A stretch of DNA of 64,000 nt from Anaspis maculata (Eukaryota > Arthropoda > Insecta > Coleoptera > Scraptiidae). The position numbers were made by a program, and so were the translations under genes. Where the stretch lies: NCBI GenBank assembly GCA_949128115.1, contig OX421967.1, forward strand, positions 27,916,635 through 27,980,634, in the 5' to 3' direction. Under the pieces are notes generated by a model that was given only the letters and a program-made list of their open reading frames with translations, was not told the DNA's origin and ran no database searches. Position 1 is the first letter of the stretch; each line of letters begins with the position of its first letter. Below, in pieces: positions 1 through 11,879 of this stretch.

Positions 1-108
1 CGGAATGTTGAAATTCTGCTGGAAAATAAGAATGATCATACAAAACAAGGGTGAATTACAAGCTCCATGAAAATCCTTCCACTAATGAGAAATTTCAATA
101 TGGCGGCC

Positions 109-770
109 AAGATGGCGGCAGAGCATCATTTGTCCAAAATCGGATATATTTTGATGAAGTTCACATCGCTGCAAATTTTATCCATATCGGACCACTTTAA
201 GAGAAATTCAAAATGGCGGATCAAAGATGGCGACCAAGTGATGAAAATCATTGGTCACATTTATATAGTGGACACGTACGCATTTGATTGGCATTGGCAC
301 CACATCGATGTCTCTTTTCGTTGAGGCATAATTCTCCTAATTCTAACACTTTCAAACATGTTCAATATGGAGAAAACAAGATGGCGGCGGGGCATCAATT
401 GTACAAAATTGGATGTATCCTGATGAAGTTCACATAGCCTGCAAATTTCACTCAAATCGGACAACTTTCAGAGAAATTCAAAATGGCGGATCAAAGATGG
501 TGGCCAAGTGAGAAAAATTATTGGTCAACTTTATATAGTGGTCACGTACGCATTCGATTGGCGTGCACCACAACGATATCTTTTTTCGTTGAGGCATGAT
601 TCTCCTAGTTCTATCACTTTGAAACATGTTTCAATATGGAGAATACAAGATGACGGCGAAACATCAATTGTCGAAAATTGTTCTTCCATAAACAGTTCCC
701 TAACATCTTTTGAAACAACGAAAAATGAAGCCATTGAAGGACCAACCTTTTTCCCTCCATAACTTCAAAA
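109..770 (+). repeat. Tandem repeat, about 269-bp unit, three degenerate copies
   Basis: The phrase AAGATGGCGGC followed by a CATCAATTGT-like stretch recurs at 109, 378 and 647 (the third reads AAGATGACGGC), exactly 269 bp apart each time. The intervening text (AAATGGCGGATCAAAGATGG, the TTTATATAGTGG stretch, the CGTTGAGGCAT stretch) is shared as well. Short frames across it are products of the repeat and no gene is supported. The block runs up to a CACCCTG end at 862-868, which looks like the right terminus of another TA-flanked element whose left end lies outside the window. Confidence 0.8.
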
Positions 771-871
771 TCAAAAGACAGAGAATTTTTTAAACAACTT
801 TCCAGCACTCGACTACACCCCCATATTACGCACCGTCAAGATGGTCCGACACTTTTGAATCACCCTGTATA

Positions 872-3775
872 CAGGGTGGTGAAAATTTCGATGCTCACCA
901 TTGGTATCTTGGAAACGGTAAGAGATACGAGGTCGGTGAAATTAGAAAAAAGTTGCGCGTTTTTGTGGCGATTGAAAATCTGAAACAAAACTTTGAATAT
1001 TTTGATTGGTTCTCGATTTATCACGAAAAAACTAAAAATTCTGATTTCAGAAATTATTTTTTATCTTTCCAAACATTCAAACTATTTCGATCAAACTTGG
1101 TAGTCTTATGTTTTTGATCACTTCGAGTCGAATAACGTTGACAGAAATTTTTCAGGCCTTCTAAATTTTAAATTATGATAGTCAACTTTATTTCTTCTTA
1201 TGGCCGCCATATTGGATTTTTGCACTAATAGATAGAGAAAAAAATTAGCTTTTTGAATTAGTAACCAACATGTTCTTTTCATGACATTTTTAGCGTCAAA
1301 TTCAAAAATTTTCGCAAATTATTGACAAAATCGGGAATGCTTCAAAAAACAATTGAAATATTATCAATAGCAACAACAAAAAAGTGACAGATTGTGTATC
1401 GACGTTGACGTATCTAACATCTCAATCGTGTTTTGTGCTTGTTTGCTTGAGAGTTCATAAATTAAATGAGTTAAGGGTGCCTATGAATTCAAAAACGTCT
1501 GTCGAAACTGAGGTAATCCCCCATTTACTCCTTTTGTAATAAAGGACCCCGCACGATTCTTATGGAAAATGGCTCCCGGTTAAATTCTCTGAATTTTTGA
1601 TATGTTGTAGCTCATGAGATACTAATCAAATACCGTGAAGCCCAAACTCAAATAATGGATAGTTTTTTACCCACAGCAGGTTGAAGTTGGAGGTTTTGAC
1701 GGCTCTGAAATGATATTCTGACGTAAATAAAAGCTTTTTATTTGGTTTCTCTTCAAATTGTGTTTCATGCTAAATGTATTTATTCGACATAAAAATATCA
1801 ACCCCCTCCTCCACCCCCAACCCCTATCTACCATCATAAAATTCGATATTACTCCCAAAAGCCATGCGGATGGCTTCTGTGATTCAATTTATGAATTTTG
1901 ACATATTAATTATTTTACACCCCTAATGTTGGGGTGCCGATTTTCCAATTTTCCTTGGTTAATTTAGCTGAATTTTTGGTATTGTGTACTCCTAATTCTG
2001 CTAGACAAAAAGTTCTCATACCAAAACTTATTCCTATGAACGGTTTTTGTTCTACAGGGGACTGAAGTTCAATATTTATGCTCTCAAATATTCAAATTCA
2101 GTCCCCTGTAGAACGAAAACTGTCCATAGAAATAAGTTTTGGCATTGGAACTTTTTGTTCAGCAGAATTAGAAGTACACAATACCAAAAATTCAGCCAAA
2201 TTAACCGAGGAAAATTGGAAAATCGGCACCCCAACATTAGGGGTGGAAAATTATTTTCATGTCAAAATTCATAATTTAAATCACAGAAGCCATCCGCAGG
2301 GCTTTTGGGAGTGATCTCGAATTTTACGATGGTAGATAGGGGTTGGGGGTGGAGGAGGGGGCTGATATTTTTCTGTCAAATAAATACATTTAGCATGAAA
2401 CACAACATAAAGAGAAACCAAATAAAAAGCTTCTATTAACGTCATAATATCATTTTGAAGCCGTCAAAACCTCCAACTTCAACCTCCTGTGGGTGAAAAA
2501 CTGTCCATTATTTGAGTTTGGGGTTCACGGTATTTGATTAGTATCTCATGGGCTACAACATATCAAAAATTCAGAGAATTTAACCGGGAGCCATTTTCCA
2601 TAAGAATCGTGCGGGGTCCTTTGTCAAACTTAACAAGAGAGTTCATAAATTGAATGGGTCAAGGACAGTGGCGTATCTAGGGTAAACTGCACCTAGGGCA
2701 AAACATGAAATTTGCGCCCTTGAATGAGAAACCTTGAAAAATGCGTCGCAGGCGTTTTTTTCCCAGAATTCAGGTGGGCCCCCATATTAGGCTATACCTG
2801 GATCAGATGAAAAAGTCGAAAGTTGATCGTCTGTTTGAATGTATTGGTTTTGTTTTTTCCCTCTTTCTCTCTTCCCATTTCGCTTGTCAATTATTGTTCA
2901 CACGAATTGCGCCCGACAGCTCAAACATCTACACTATGTATTTTATTTTTTCATCTTTTCCTCTCATTCGCGCCCTGAGGATCAAAGTGCGCCCATAGCA
3001 CGTGCCCCACGTGCCCCCCCCCCCGTAGATACGCCTCTGGTCAAGGGTGTCTGTGAGGTTAAAAACGTCTGTCAGAACTAGCATCGTTCTTGTTAAGTTT
3101 GACAAATTTATTACAAAAAGAGTAAATGGGGGATGACGACCCTAGTTTCGACAGACGTTTTTGAATTCATGGGCACCCTTGACTCATTTAATTCATGAAC
3201 TCTCAAGCAAACAAGCACAAAACACGATTAAGAAGTTAGATACGTCAATGGCACACAATATGTCACTTTTTTGTTGTTGCTATTGATAATATTTCAATTG
3301 TTTTTTGAAGCATTCCCGATTTTGTCAATAATTTACGAAAATTTTTAAATTTGACGCTAAAAATGTCATAAAAAGAACATGTTGGTTACTAATTCGAAAA
3401 GCTAATTTTTTTCTTTATCTATTAGTGCAAAAATCCAATATGGCGGCCATAAGAAAAAATAAAGTTGACTATCATAATTTGAAATCTAGAAGGCCTGGAA
3501 AATTTCTGTCAACGTTATTCGACTCGGAGTGATCAAAAACATACCAAGTTTGATTGAAATAGCTTGAATGCTTGGAAAGATAAAAAATAATTTCTGAAAT
3601 CAGAATTTTTAGTAGTTTTTCCGTGATAAATCGAGAACCAATCAAAATATTCAAAGTTTCTTTTCAGATTCTCAATCGCCACAAAAATGCGCAACTTTTT
3701 TCTGATTTAACCGACCTCGTATCTCTTACCGTTTCCAAGATACCAATGGTGAGCATCGAAATTTTCACCACCCTG
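872..3775. mobile_element. Large foldback element with CAGGGTGGTG ends and TA duplication
   Basis: The two halves are inverted copies of each other. CAGGGTGGTGAAAATTTCG starts at 872 and its reverse complement ends at 3775, both flanked by TA (870-871 and 3776-3777). The match runs inwards through more than 1 kb per arm to a short loop near 2065-2100, where GTCCCCTGTAGAAC faces its complement. TA duplication and CAGGGTG ends fit a Tc1/mariner-type non-autonomous element. No transposase frame is present. The right arm is longer because a hAT-type MITE (2666-3039) and a local rearrangement (about 2625-3110) interrupt it. A transcript would fold into a very long hairpin. Confidence 0.85.
2666..3039. 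mobile_element. hAT-type MITE nested in the foldback arm
   Basis: The element starts CAGTGGCGTATCTAG and ends with the near complement TAGATACGCCTCTG, typical hAT termini. It is flanked by GTCAAGGA on the left and GTCAAGGG on the right, an 8-bp target duplication with one substitution. The other arm of the surrounding palindrome (around 1475) has no insertion, so it serves as an empty site. The 374 bp hold no transposase, and the C-rich tract before the right end is simple sequence. Confidence 0.85.
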
Positions 3776-4071
3776 TAGATCTAACAGCTATTATTCAGCC
3801 TAGGTACATACATTTCTTGAAATTTCCTTATCCAGTACTTTTTGGGTAGGTGCCCACAGTGCTCAGGAATGCTACAAGCGAAAAAGAAAAATCATTGACG
3901 ATGAAAACGGAACGAAAAGCTAACTGCTGAAGAGTTGTTTCAGGCAGGATGGCTGAATAGAAACTATAGCTTGTTCATGTTGCTAACTCAAGTGATGGAC
4001 ATCCCAACCTATCTCCGCAAATTTCCAGAGTCTGCAATGTTCCGAGCTCAAGTACCGTCAAGAGCAAAATA

Positions 4072-4191
4072 CCGTATGATCAAAAACTTTCCTCCTCTAG
4101 GCAGGCTGTGGTCTGGTCATTGGCAGGCAAACGAGGCTGATTTTGGCCAGGCCACAGCCTGCCTAGAGGAAGAAAGTTTTTGATCATACGG
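4072..4191. mobile_element. 120-bp hairpin MITE with TA duplication
   Basis: CCGTATGATCAAAAACTTTC at the left end is repeated in reverse complement at the right end, and the match continues through CTAGGCAGGCTGTGG on both sides. TA flanks both ends (4070-4071 and 4192-4193). It is non-coding and folds into one long stem. The TA duplication suggests Tc1/mariner-type mobilisation, which is inferred from the structure only. Confidence 0.8.
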
Positions 4192-4321
4192 TACATCACA
4201 CATTAAAATTTTTAACATTAGAAAAAAAGCGACAAGGTCTTGGCTACGTTGCAGTTATGGCCTAATACAATAAAAGGCTTGGTTCCTGACTTCATGGTGA
4301 ATGTACTACGGAAGTGCTCGT

Positions 4322-6135
4322 TAATGGTGTGGTGTAGAGCCTAAAATTATAAAAAAGGGGAATCATAATTTGGGAGAAATTAGTCTTGGTTCAGGAATGC
4401 GAAGAATATCGATTTTTGCCGCCTGGTCTCGGGAGAGACACCGCACGCCAGCACATGAGCTTGGTGGTCAGGGGGAGATTTTAGCAGAGGGGATGGAAAC
4501 AGGAAGGGTCCGAAGGTAGGGACGGGGTGTAGAGATGGTGAGTCAGGAAACGCATGCCGGCGCATCGGTTTTGTAGGCCAGGGGTTTAGACGTGAGAGGG
4601 GATGGAGCAAGAAAGAATCGATCTGAGAAACACGGGGATGAGGGAAAGAGGATTAGCGTGGTAGTATTCGAGAACGGCAGATGTGTGAGAAAAGAAAATT
4701 AATATTTATCTGGAAGAAAGTGACAAGAGTACTAAAACCATTGTTAATAGTTGTAGTGCATCAGTTACGAGAAAAGAAAATATTAAGGCAAGTCTGACTT
4801 CCATTGTAATCAAATAATAATTGTTCAATAGAATTGAAGAAATTGTTTTGTTTATAAAATGACAGTAGGTTTTGTTCTTGATATTTCGAACCGCCATAGG
4901 AAGCGTCAAACCGATTCAATACCTTGAAGATGCTGTGAGCTTTTGAATACCTGTTTTCAGCCACCTTCAAGAGACCAGAAAAATGGTGAAAGCTTCAGTA
5001 ATCCTTTAAAGAGATTCAGCCTCCGTCAGATTGATTTCCTTGAGTCAGTTCTGCTAAAAATCCAGCGCTTTAGACATATATTTGGATCAAATCTGGGCGA
5101 CAATATTGATCACGCGTTATCATCCCCATAGAATGAAATATTCAAACCTTTTCGCACGACAAAGAGTTTATAAGCATTAAGGTTGAGTTCCCAAGAAGAG
5201 AACCCCTTGAACTGTGCCAAGAAAACTCAGTGTCGCCTCGAAAACTCTTCAAGATAGAAAGAAACATAAGATCATTTTGCAGTCTGCTTAATTAGAGGCT
5301 CACCGCGATGAATTGTACACCTGATTGCAGATTTGCGTGAAGTAACCTAACCCAGCGTGAAATAGAGCTGCTAGATAAGTATGTAAGTTCAAAACTACAG
5401 CACCAGCCGGATAAAAATTTATAGAATGTAAACACTCAAATTTTATGTAAATTATTTGATCGATAATTGAAATAATGGCTATAATTTTGAAATACCAAGA
5501 CAATACACAGTGAACATCCATCTCTCTCTAAGTACAACTGAATAATCGGAATCTCTCTTCGTACAAATGAAAATGGGCAAGAAGGAAGAAAGGGTTGAAA
5601 TTAAAACTCGGCGAAGTATTAAATTATTATGCCGAGAATTAAACTTGAGTGCGTTAGGAAACGGGTTCACCGATAGCTCTGAAAATTGGAAAAAGATGCG
5701 AAACGGAATCAAATTGAAAAGGTGAGGTAATTTCTTCCAGAAACCGAATGTTAACTTGAATTAACTAATTCCTATTGATTGGCTGGTTTCAGCACGCCTG
5801 AAAATTATGTGATGAATAATTAAGCTGAACTTGATTAAATTGGCAATGATTGATTGATTCGTGATAAAGATTAGGTGTGGTGATAAATGACGTTGTTTAT
5901 TTTTCAATATTTAATAAACTCATCTTTTTTTAAAGAACTGAGCTTACTATAGTATGATTGGGGTAATAACACGACGGGAACTTGAGGTAGGAGGAAATTT
6001 ATTCAAATGACTTAGGTAAAGGTAATTAGAAATCAACGGCAACAAAAAATTAAAACACAACGTAGAGTCGATGAAGGTATCATAGCTAATTAATTTGATT
6101 ATAGGGAAGGTGGTTTTCTCACAATGGCTATGTCA
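4322..6135 (+). repeat. Duplicated 1.8-kb unit, copy A
   Basis: This stretch is collinear, in the same orientation, with 37,376-39,200. Shared landmarks include AAATTAGTCTTGGTT, TTAATAGTTGTAGTGCATCA, AGGCTCACCGCGAT, GGGTTGAAATTAAAACTCG and AAATTAAAACACAACGTAG. Many substitutions and small indels separate the copies, so the duplication is not recent. No protein family is recognisable: the frames differ between copies and carry stops, which argues for an old non-coding repeat or transposon body. Copy A is the empty site for the MITE found in copy B. Confidence 0.75.
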
Positions 6136-7739
6136 CATTTTTTTGAGCTACAAAAATTTTGATTCATGTAATACAGTGCTCTTGACAGTACCTTGTGCTT
6201 GTCCCTTTAAGTATCAATACCTCTTGACTGATTATCATTATTGGTAGGTGCCAGTACCAGATCAATCCCTACCGACTGAAAGAAACACGGCTTTATGACA
6301 CGATTTACTTTTTGGTCAATACAGCCAAATTTCAAATACCTCTTCTCACTTTGTAGACCTCGTCCTGTACAACGTCGTTGGTTAAGTCTGTGATAATATT
6401 ATCAAGAAGTTTTTGACTGCGCTTGAGGAATGACAAGCGGTTGACCATAGACTCGGTTGATACAGTATGTCATTCGGACATTTAATGAATCAACAATGAA
6501 CTTGCAACATTTTGAAGTGAAGTGGCAACCCTAGCAAATAATGCACAACCTAAACTGTGGCATTCAGAGAGACTGTGTGGCATTTTACTGACAGCGCTCT
6601 TACAGCGTGGATTCTGTCAACTAGGCTCGCCTGCTTTGTTGAAAATAAAAGCTAAACGCATGATACTACTGTCCGTGTTCGAATAATCACAAATCACCCT
6701 GTATTATCCAGCGACTCGTCCAGCAAGCAATACAGATAAAGAACAATGAAGTACAATGAAATACAATGAAACGCCGATGCACTTTTTCAAACCGCAATGA
6801 GCTATAAATCAAAGAGTTATGAACCGGAGCCAAAATCATCAGGAGGATTACAGCTTACGCCTCGTGATTTAGCGGTCCGCAATGGCGCCCTGTAGTCTAA
6901 GATTCCGCCCTAGATTCAGATTCCCTCAACAACCCTTTCCGCCCGCCCGTCCCTCTTCCCGCCTCGCCCCCTTTCGCCTATCCTTTTAGCTTTTATCGCT
7001 CCAGAATTCATTTCCTCTCGTCCCCGCGAGAGCGCCATGGAATGATGATGCACAGAGAGAAATAAATGAACATCGGAGCGGACGACACGCGCCAACTTTA
7101 CGGACTTTAATTTGCGTCCGATGGGCAATTGTTTTCCATCATTCCATTGGCCTTGTACGCGGCTCGCTCTGATTGAAATGCAAACTCGGCCGAAACGTCA
7201 ATTTGACGCGCGAGAAATCGACGACGGCAACGGATTTCGCGTTGAGCCAATGGAAAATGATTTGCTGATTAATCTACTGGGTAAATACCAAATCGACGTT
7301 AATACATAGTGTTACGGATTTGCACCGGGTACTTTCATGATCATTGAGAGACGAACGTTTAAACATACCTACCCAGTTCAATACTACGTGCTACTAAGGG
7401 CACGTCGATTATCGCACTTGGATAACGCTTTGATCAACTTCGCCGATCACTGGCCGCTGTCGTTCTGAATTTGAATCTAGTGTCGGTCGGCTCATCTCTG
7501 CTTATACAGGGTGTTTCAGTGACCTTGCATAAAATTTTGAGAGGTGATTCCCCTCAAAAAAAAAAACGGTTGTGTCACCCCAAAATTTCCCCGACGAGTA
7601 GCAAGGAATGGATGGAAATTTTATTATGAGACGTCACCTCGGGTGGGAAGTTGGAATTTGAGAGAAAGATTGAAGAATCGAGATATTTTCTCTGATAAGG
7701 GATTCATTTTGAGCTCCATCATTTGAGTCTGGTTTCGAT
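6136..7739. other. No gene recognised
   Basis: Mostly unique AT-rich sequence. Around 6,910-7,120 there is a CpG- and C-rich stretch with short Arg/Gly-rich frames that look like base composition rather than coding. An isolated transposon end (TACAGGGTGTTTCAG, from 7505) has no visible partner. ATCACCCTGTA at 6693-6703 is a similar orphan end. No splice-supported frame was found. Confidence 0.4.
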
Positions 7740-8830
7740 AAGCTAGGCCATTTACTCATTTTAAAGTGGAAAACTCTCGGAAAACTTGGAGAATTTTAAG
7801 AGTAATTGCCTGAAAATGTTCAAGAATCATCAATCTTTTCTTTAAAAATAGTTGATACAAATCTGTTCACAAGCTAAAAAGTTAGAAATTTGCAGTCTTT
7901 TATTAGGAACCAAATTATGTAAAAAGAAAAGCGAGTGAGGCAGTCAGAGTAGTCAGACGCATTGGTACATGGATGAAGGTGAACAATCTGAAATTGGCAC
8001 CACAGAAAGATCAAAAATAATTTGCAGGAAATTGAAAATTTCGAAAATTTTAATCTTCCGGGAAAACCTCAAGTCTTTTTCCAATTTTTTCCCCAAACGA
8101 GTCAATTGCGACAGCTTCACTTTGAGCTCCATCATTCAAGTCCGGTTTCAATAACCCAACCCTGTTTTTCATTTTTAACAGGGAAATTCCCGAGAAATTG
8201 GGGAGAAAATCATTGGGAAATGTTCAAAAGCCAGTTACCTCTTGTTTAAAAAAAAATAGTGCAAATCTGTTCACGGGATAAAAAATTCGAAAATTTGCAG
8301 TTTTTCCAGAGATAAAAATTCGGAAACCGTGGGTCCGATTCAAAAATCTTCCCTCCAAAAATTAATTAATCCTTTCTCCAACTTTCATTCCCAGCATGTC
8401 TGCAATTGAAATAAATATTCCGTGGGGCTCGTCGCATGTCAAAGTTTGCATTGTAGTTTTTTCAAATTCACGGGATGTGCTAATTTCATTTTAAAAAAAT
8501 CACCATAAAAAAACCGGAGCCGTATCCATCTTGAAAAATGGTCTACAAGACGCTCAATCCAATAAACTTTCGATTACAGTTTGTCTTTTTCGAAAAAAGC
8601 GGATCCTCGAGCATTCAGGGATGAATTCTTGAGTGGACTCCTGCATCAAAAGCGATCCTGGTCGTCCTGGTCAAAATACGGGCGAAAGGACCTCTCGGGT
8701 GGCAACGGCTAGGAGAAATTCTGAAAATTCATAACGCTCGACTGAAAAATGGTAAAAGGTTGCAACTGCAGACTTGGTTCAACTCTTTTGTTCTGTTGCG
8801 TACTACAATGAATACACGCCTACAATTATT
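7740..8830. repeat. Dispersed repeat family, copy 1 (degenerate)
   Basis: Contains two rounds of the phrase GAAATTGGGGAGAAAAT...ATGTTCAA, followed by CAAATCTGTTCAC, at about 7,765-7,890 and 8,175-8,330. Further on, near 8,730-8,800, it has the end of the family (AAAATTCATAACGCTC and TGCAGACTTGGTTCAA). The same blocks in the same order occur at 32,400-33,470 and 36,411-37,280. Non-coding as far as can be seen; the family is not one I recognise. Confidence 0.55.
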
Positions 8831-11000
8831 TACGCTTGGAACATATCGCAGGTACTTCGCTGCTATCCGCCTGCTACCACTTCGCATTCCTATTCAATAC
8901 TGCCGGTTGATGCCTCATATAGGTCTGACTAGTTCATCTCGAATGTTCCATGCATTCTCCAGTAGTTTCAACTGTGGCCCGACATACGGTTTCCATACGA
9001 CTGCCGACACATTTTGCACATTACCCGTATAATTCTGTCGTGCTCTAGAACCGGCGCCTCCGCCAAAATGAGCAGATGTGTCTTGATCGAGCGTTGAAGG
9101 TTCCCAATGCCAAGCCATCGCGTATACTTCTGGAAATGTCTAGAGCTCCGCACTTGTACCTACACCGCGACATAATAGATGGAAGAAGCTAGAAAGATCG
9201 CGTGTTTAGCAGAATGCACGGGATCGCCGCTCGTAACAATAGGTGCTTTCCTTTCACCCTCGCTTTTACCACAAAACTCACTGATCTGATCTAAATTAGA
9301 GAAAGAAAGAGCAAGAAATCACATGCGCGAAAGTGAGATACCACTAACAACTTAGGTCAGAATACTGTAGCGCTCACCCCCCCTTTTTACCCATCTACGT
9401 TGTGTATTTTAACCCTTTGTTTCCCGTGAATTAGTTCACCCCTTTCTTTTGTTGACAAACCTTGGTTCTACCTACGAAAGGACCAAATTAATCTATTTCC
9501 TACATAGAAACAAACAATTCAAATCACACGTTCCTTTATTTTATTTGATTAAATTTGAACAAACATCAGCCCTTTGCTTTCACTGAATCTCATTGTCTGA
9601 TTCTTCATTTCACTGCTTAATTAAACTAGATTCGTAACCAATACAATTTAATTCCTGGAATACGTCATTGCCTTCTTTAGCAATAGTTGACACAATTTTA
9701 ATCACATTTCGAACAGCATGGCAAATTCATTATTTGTGGAGTTCCCCTGTTAAAGGGTTATAAATCGAAAGAGTTAGCTTGGAATGATTATGCACTGCGA
9801 TAATTCCCAGTTTTGTCGGTTCCCAATTATTGTCATAATGTCGTCAGTTTAATACCATACGCTTCAACTCGAAAATTAGTTGATGGTTTATTTACAGGTA
9901 TGATGGGCATGAATTAACCCTTTGGGTCTTTGTTTGGTAAAGTCTTTCCAATAGATTTTTCGGAAAGAACTTTATTTCAGATCAGGTATCAGGTAGCTTC
10001 AAATGACTTGGCTTTTCAGATTTTGTGTGGGGAATTTCTCGCGCTTTGCATTTCCTAATTTCCGCAATTTTCCGCTCTTATTTTCTACCGCTTCGCGATG
10101 GTTGCAGCCAGGTGCCAGAGATTTATTGCCACGAATATTTTTTCAGACGATTCGGGTTAACTCTGTCCTGTCGTTAACTGCCTGTTGATTAACCCTTTGG
10201 GTCAGGTAATTGTTGCTTTGGTTTAGCCTTAGTTCATGGTGACATCTCACCCGGTTCTTTGTGAAGACAGCGTCAGTTTAGTAGGCTCCGGATATCACTT
10301 GGAGTTTGCTGGTTCGTTCCGCAATGCCGCACCTGACTTTAACCCTTTCTTATTCGCGTCTAACCCTCACTCCTAATTCTTCTGAACTTAGAATTTCAAC
10401 GCACTGACTAAAGCTTATATTTGAAAGGGTTAACCGCATAGAGAAGAGAAGCCACGTCAACTTGAAGCACCTTTACAGGTGGGAAAGCCCAGGTAACTTG
10501 CTTCTTGACATTTGAATAATGCTGACATTAAGACTGTATTTGGGTTCCAACAGTTGAACATTCATAATAAAGATTGTACACCAGTTAATTGAAGTACGAC
10601 TTTGATTTCACAATGATCTGTGCTAATAAACTTCTGAACACCTGTTACCTCAATTTAGGGTCAAATAAATCAAATCAGTGATTACTTGCCTTTCTAACTT
10701 CAACGATCGATCACCATCAAAACTCACAATCAGTAAACCACAAACAACTTTATCAACAAATAATATAACAATAATAGCAGGAGCGCAAAGCAGGCGTCTT
10801 ATCGGTGTTCCATTCACACACCAACCATCCCTCGCGTCCTTTTCTCGGCTTCCTCAAGCCATGCATCTTTCCCCTCCTACTCTCTGAATTCCACCAGCTG
10901 CAGCTACGCTCTTATACCACAGAATAGCAATAAGTGCTTCGCACAGAAGCCGCACTCCGGTCGGCTCCTTTGATGTTTTCGGTTCACCGCCAGTGACCTC
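8831..11000. other. No gene recognised
   Basis: AT-rich, apparently unique sequence. The phrase TTAACCCTTTGGGTC recurs (9,911 and 10,186), with several shorter AACCCTTT variants between 9,410 and 10,440, so this may be a decayed repeat. Short frames here show no domain, no consistent codon pattern and no initiation context worth reporting. Confidence 0.4.
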
Positions 11001-11614
11001 GAGCACTACTGATTTAAAAGGCCCATCGTCTATGCTCGGCACACTCGTGATGTTCCGTCGATGTGTGCGACGCCATTGGCGGGTTGGCGCCCGCCCGAGC
11101 TATGACAGTTGTCTGTTTGTGTTGTTTGTTGACAAGGATATAACCTCAACGGTACCTACCTGACAGACCTATGTCTGTGTTTCTCTGCTTTCTTACTCTC
11201 CACACCGCATAGCAACAATAGTGCAATAGTGCAAATAAGACAAAGTGCAATAAGGCATACATACACTGTTTTGTGTTATGGAAATCGGAAGAAACGGGCA
11301 CCTTTACTGTCAGAATAAAATTTGTATCCACAACCCACATACGCGCAAGCGGTAGAGGATTCTCCTCAGCCAAGGTCACACGAAGTTATCACCAATTTAT
11401 CACCAAAAAACCGTCCAACAGGTGAAACACGAACACAGGTACAGTTGAGGTTAGCTTCTTGTCAACAAACAACACGGAGAGCGACGCGTAAAATGACATA
11501 TAGCAACCGTCATAGCTCCGGCGGGCGCCAACTCGCCAATGACGCGTCGCACACATCGACGAAGCCTCACGAGTGTGCCGAGTACACACGATGGACCTTT
11601 AAACCAGTAGTGCA
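11001..11614. mobile_element. Foldback element, about 0.6 kb, arms about 160 bp
   Basis: An arm at 11,001-11,160 (CACTACTGATTTAAAAGG, then GGCACACTCGTGA, CGATGTGTGCGACG, TTGGCGCCCGCC, TTGTTTGTTGACAAG) is matched in inverted order and orientation at about 11,437-11,614. The outer ends read CACTACTG and CAGTAGTG, which resembles CACTA-type termini, but I could not find a convincing 2-3 bp duplication. The centre (11,160-11,430) is unique, and its frames have no recognisable domain. Confidence 0.65.
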
Positions 11615-11745
11615 CTTCTATCTCCTACATATTTTTGATATCCTTTTCAAGTGATGCTTCTGTGCCAGGCACTTATTACTATTCTGTGCTTATACTTAAA
11701 TTAACTATTTTACTTTTATGCTAGGCCGATCACCACAATATTTAT

Positions 11746-11879
11746 AGTGCTATTCTGTAAAAAATGACATTCCATAAACGCTCTGTTATGTAAAAATTCG
11801 TGTCAGCCATTGGCTGTTGCCTAGGTAACAACAACGTAACAGAGCCTTTATGGAATGTAATTTTTTAGAGAATCGCACC
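11746..11879. mobile_element. 134-bp hairpin MITE containing an X-box palindrome
   Basis: Inverted ends pair TAAAAAATGACATTCCATAA with TTTATGGAATGTAATTTTTTA and continue through CTCTGTTA / TAACAGAG. In the loop-side sequence, 11,816-11,829 reads GTTGCCTAGGTAAC, a perfect match to the palindromic RFX X-box pattern. The hairpin is clearly visible; any regulatory role is speculative. Confidence 0.7.

Noticed and set aside
6916..7128. Arg/Gly-rich 70-aa frame as a gene
   Set aside because: Explained by local GC-rich composition; no start context or homology recognised.
11001..11614. Firm assignment to the CACTA superfamily
   Set aside because: The ends begin CACTA but no 2-3 bp target duplication could be found.
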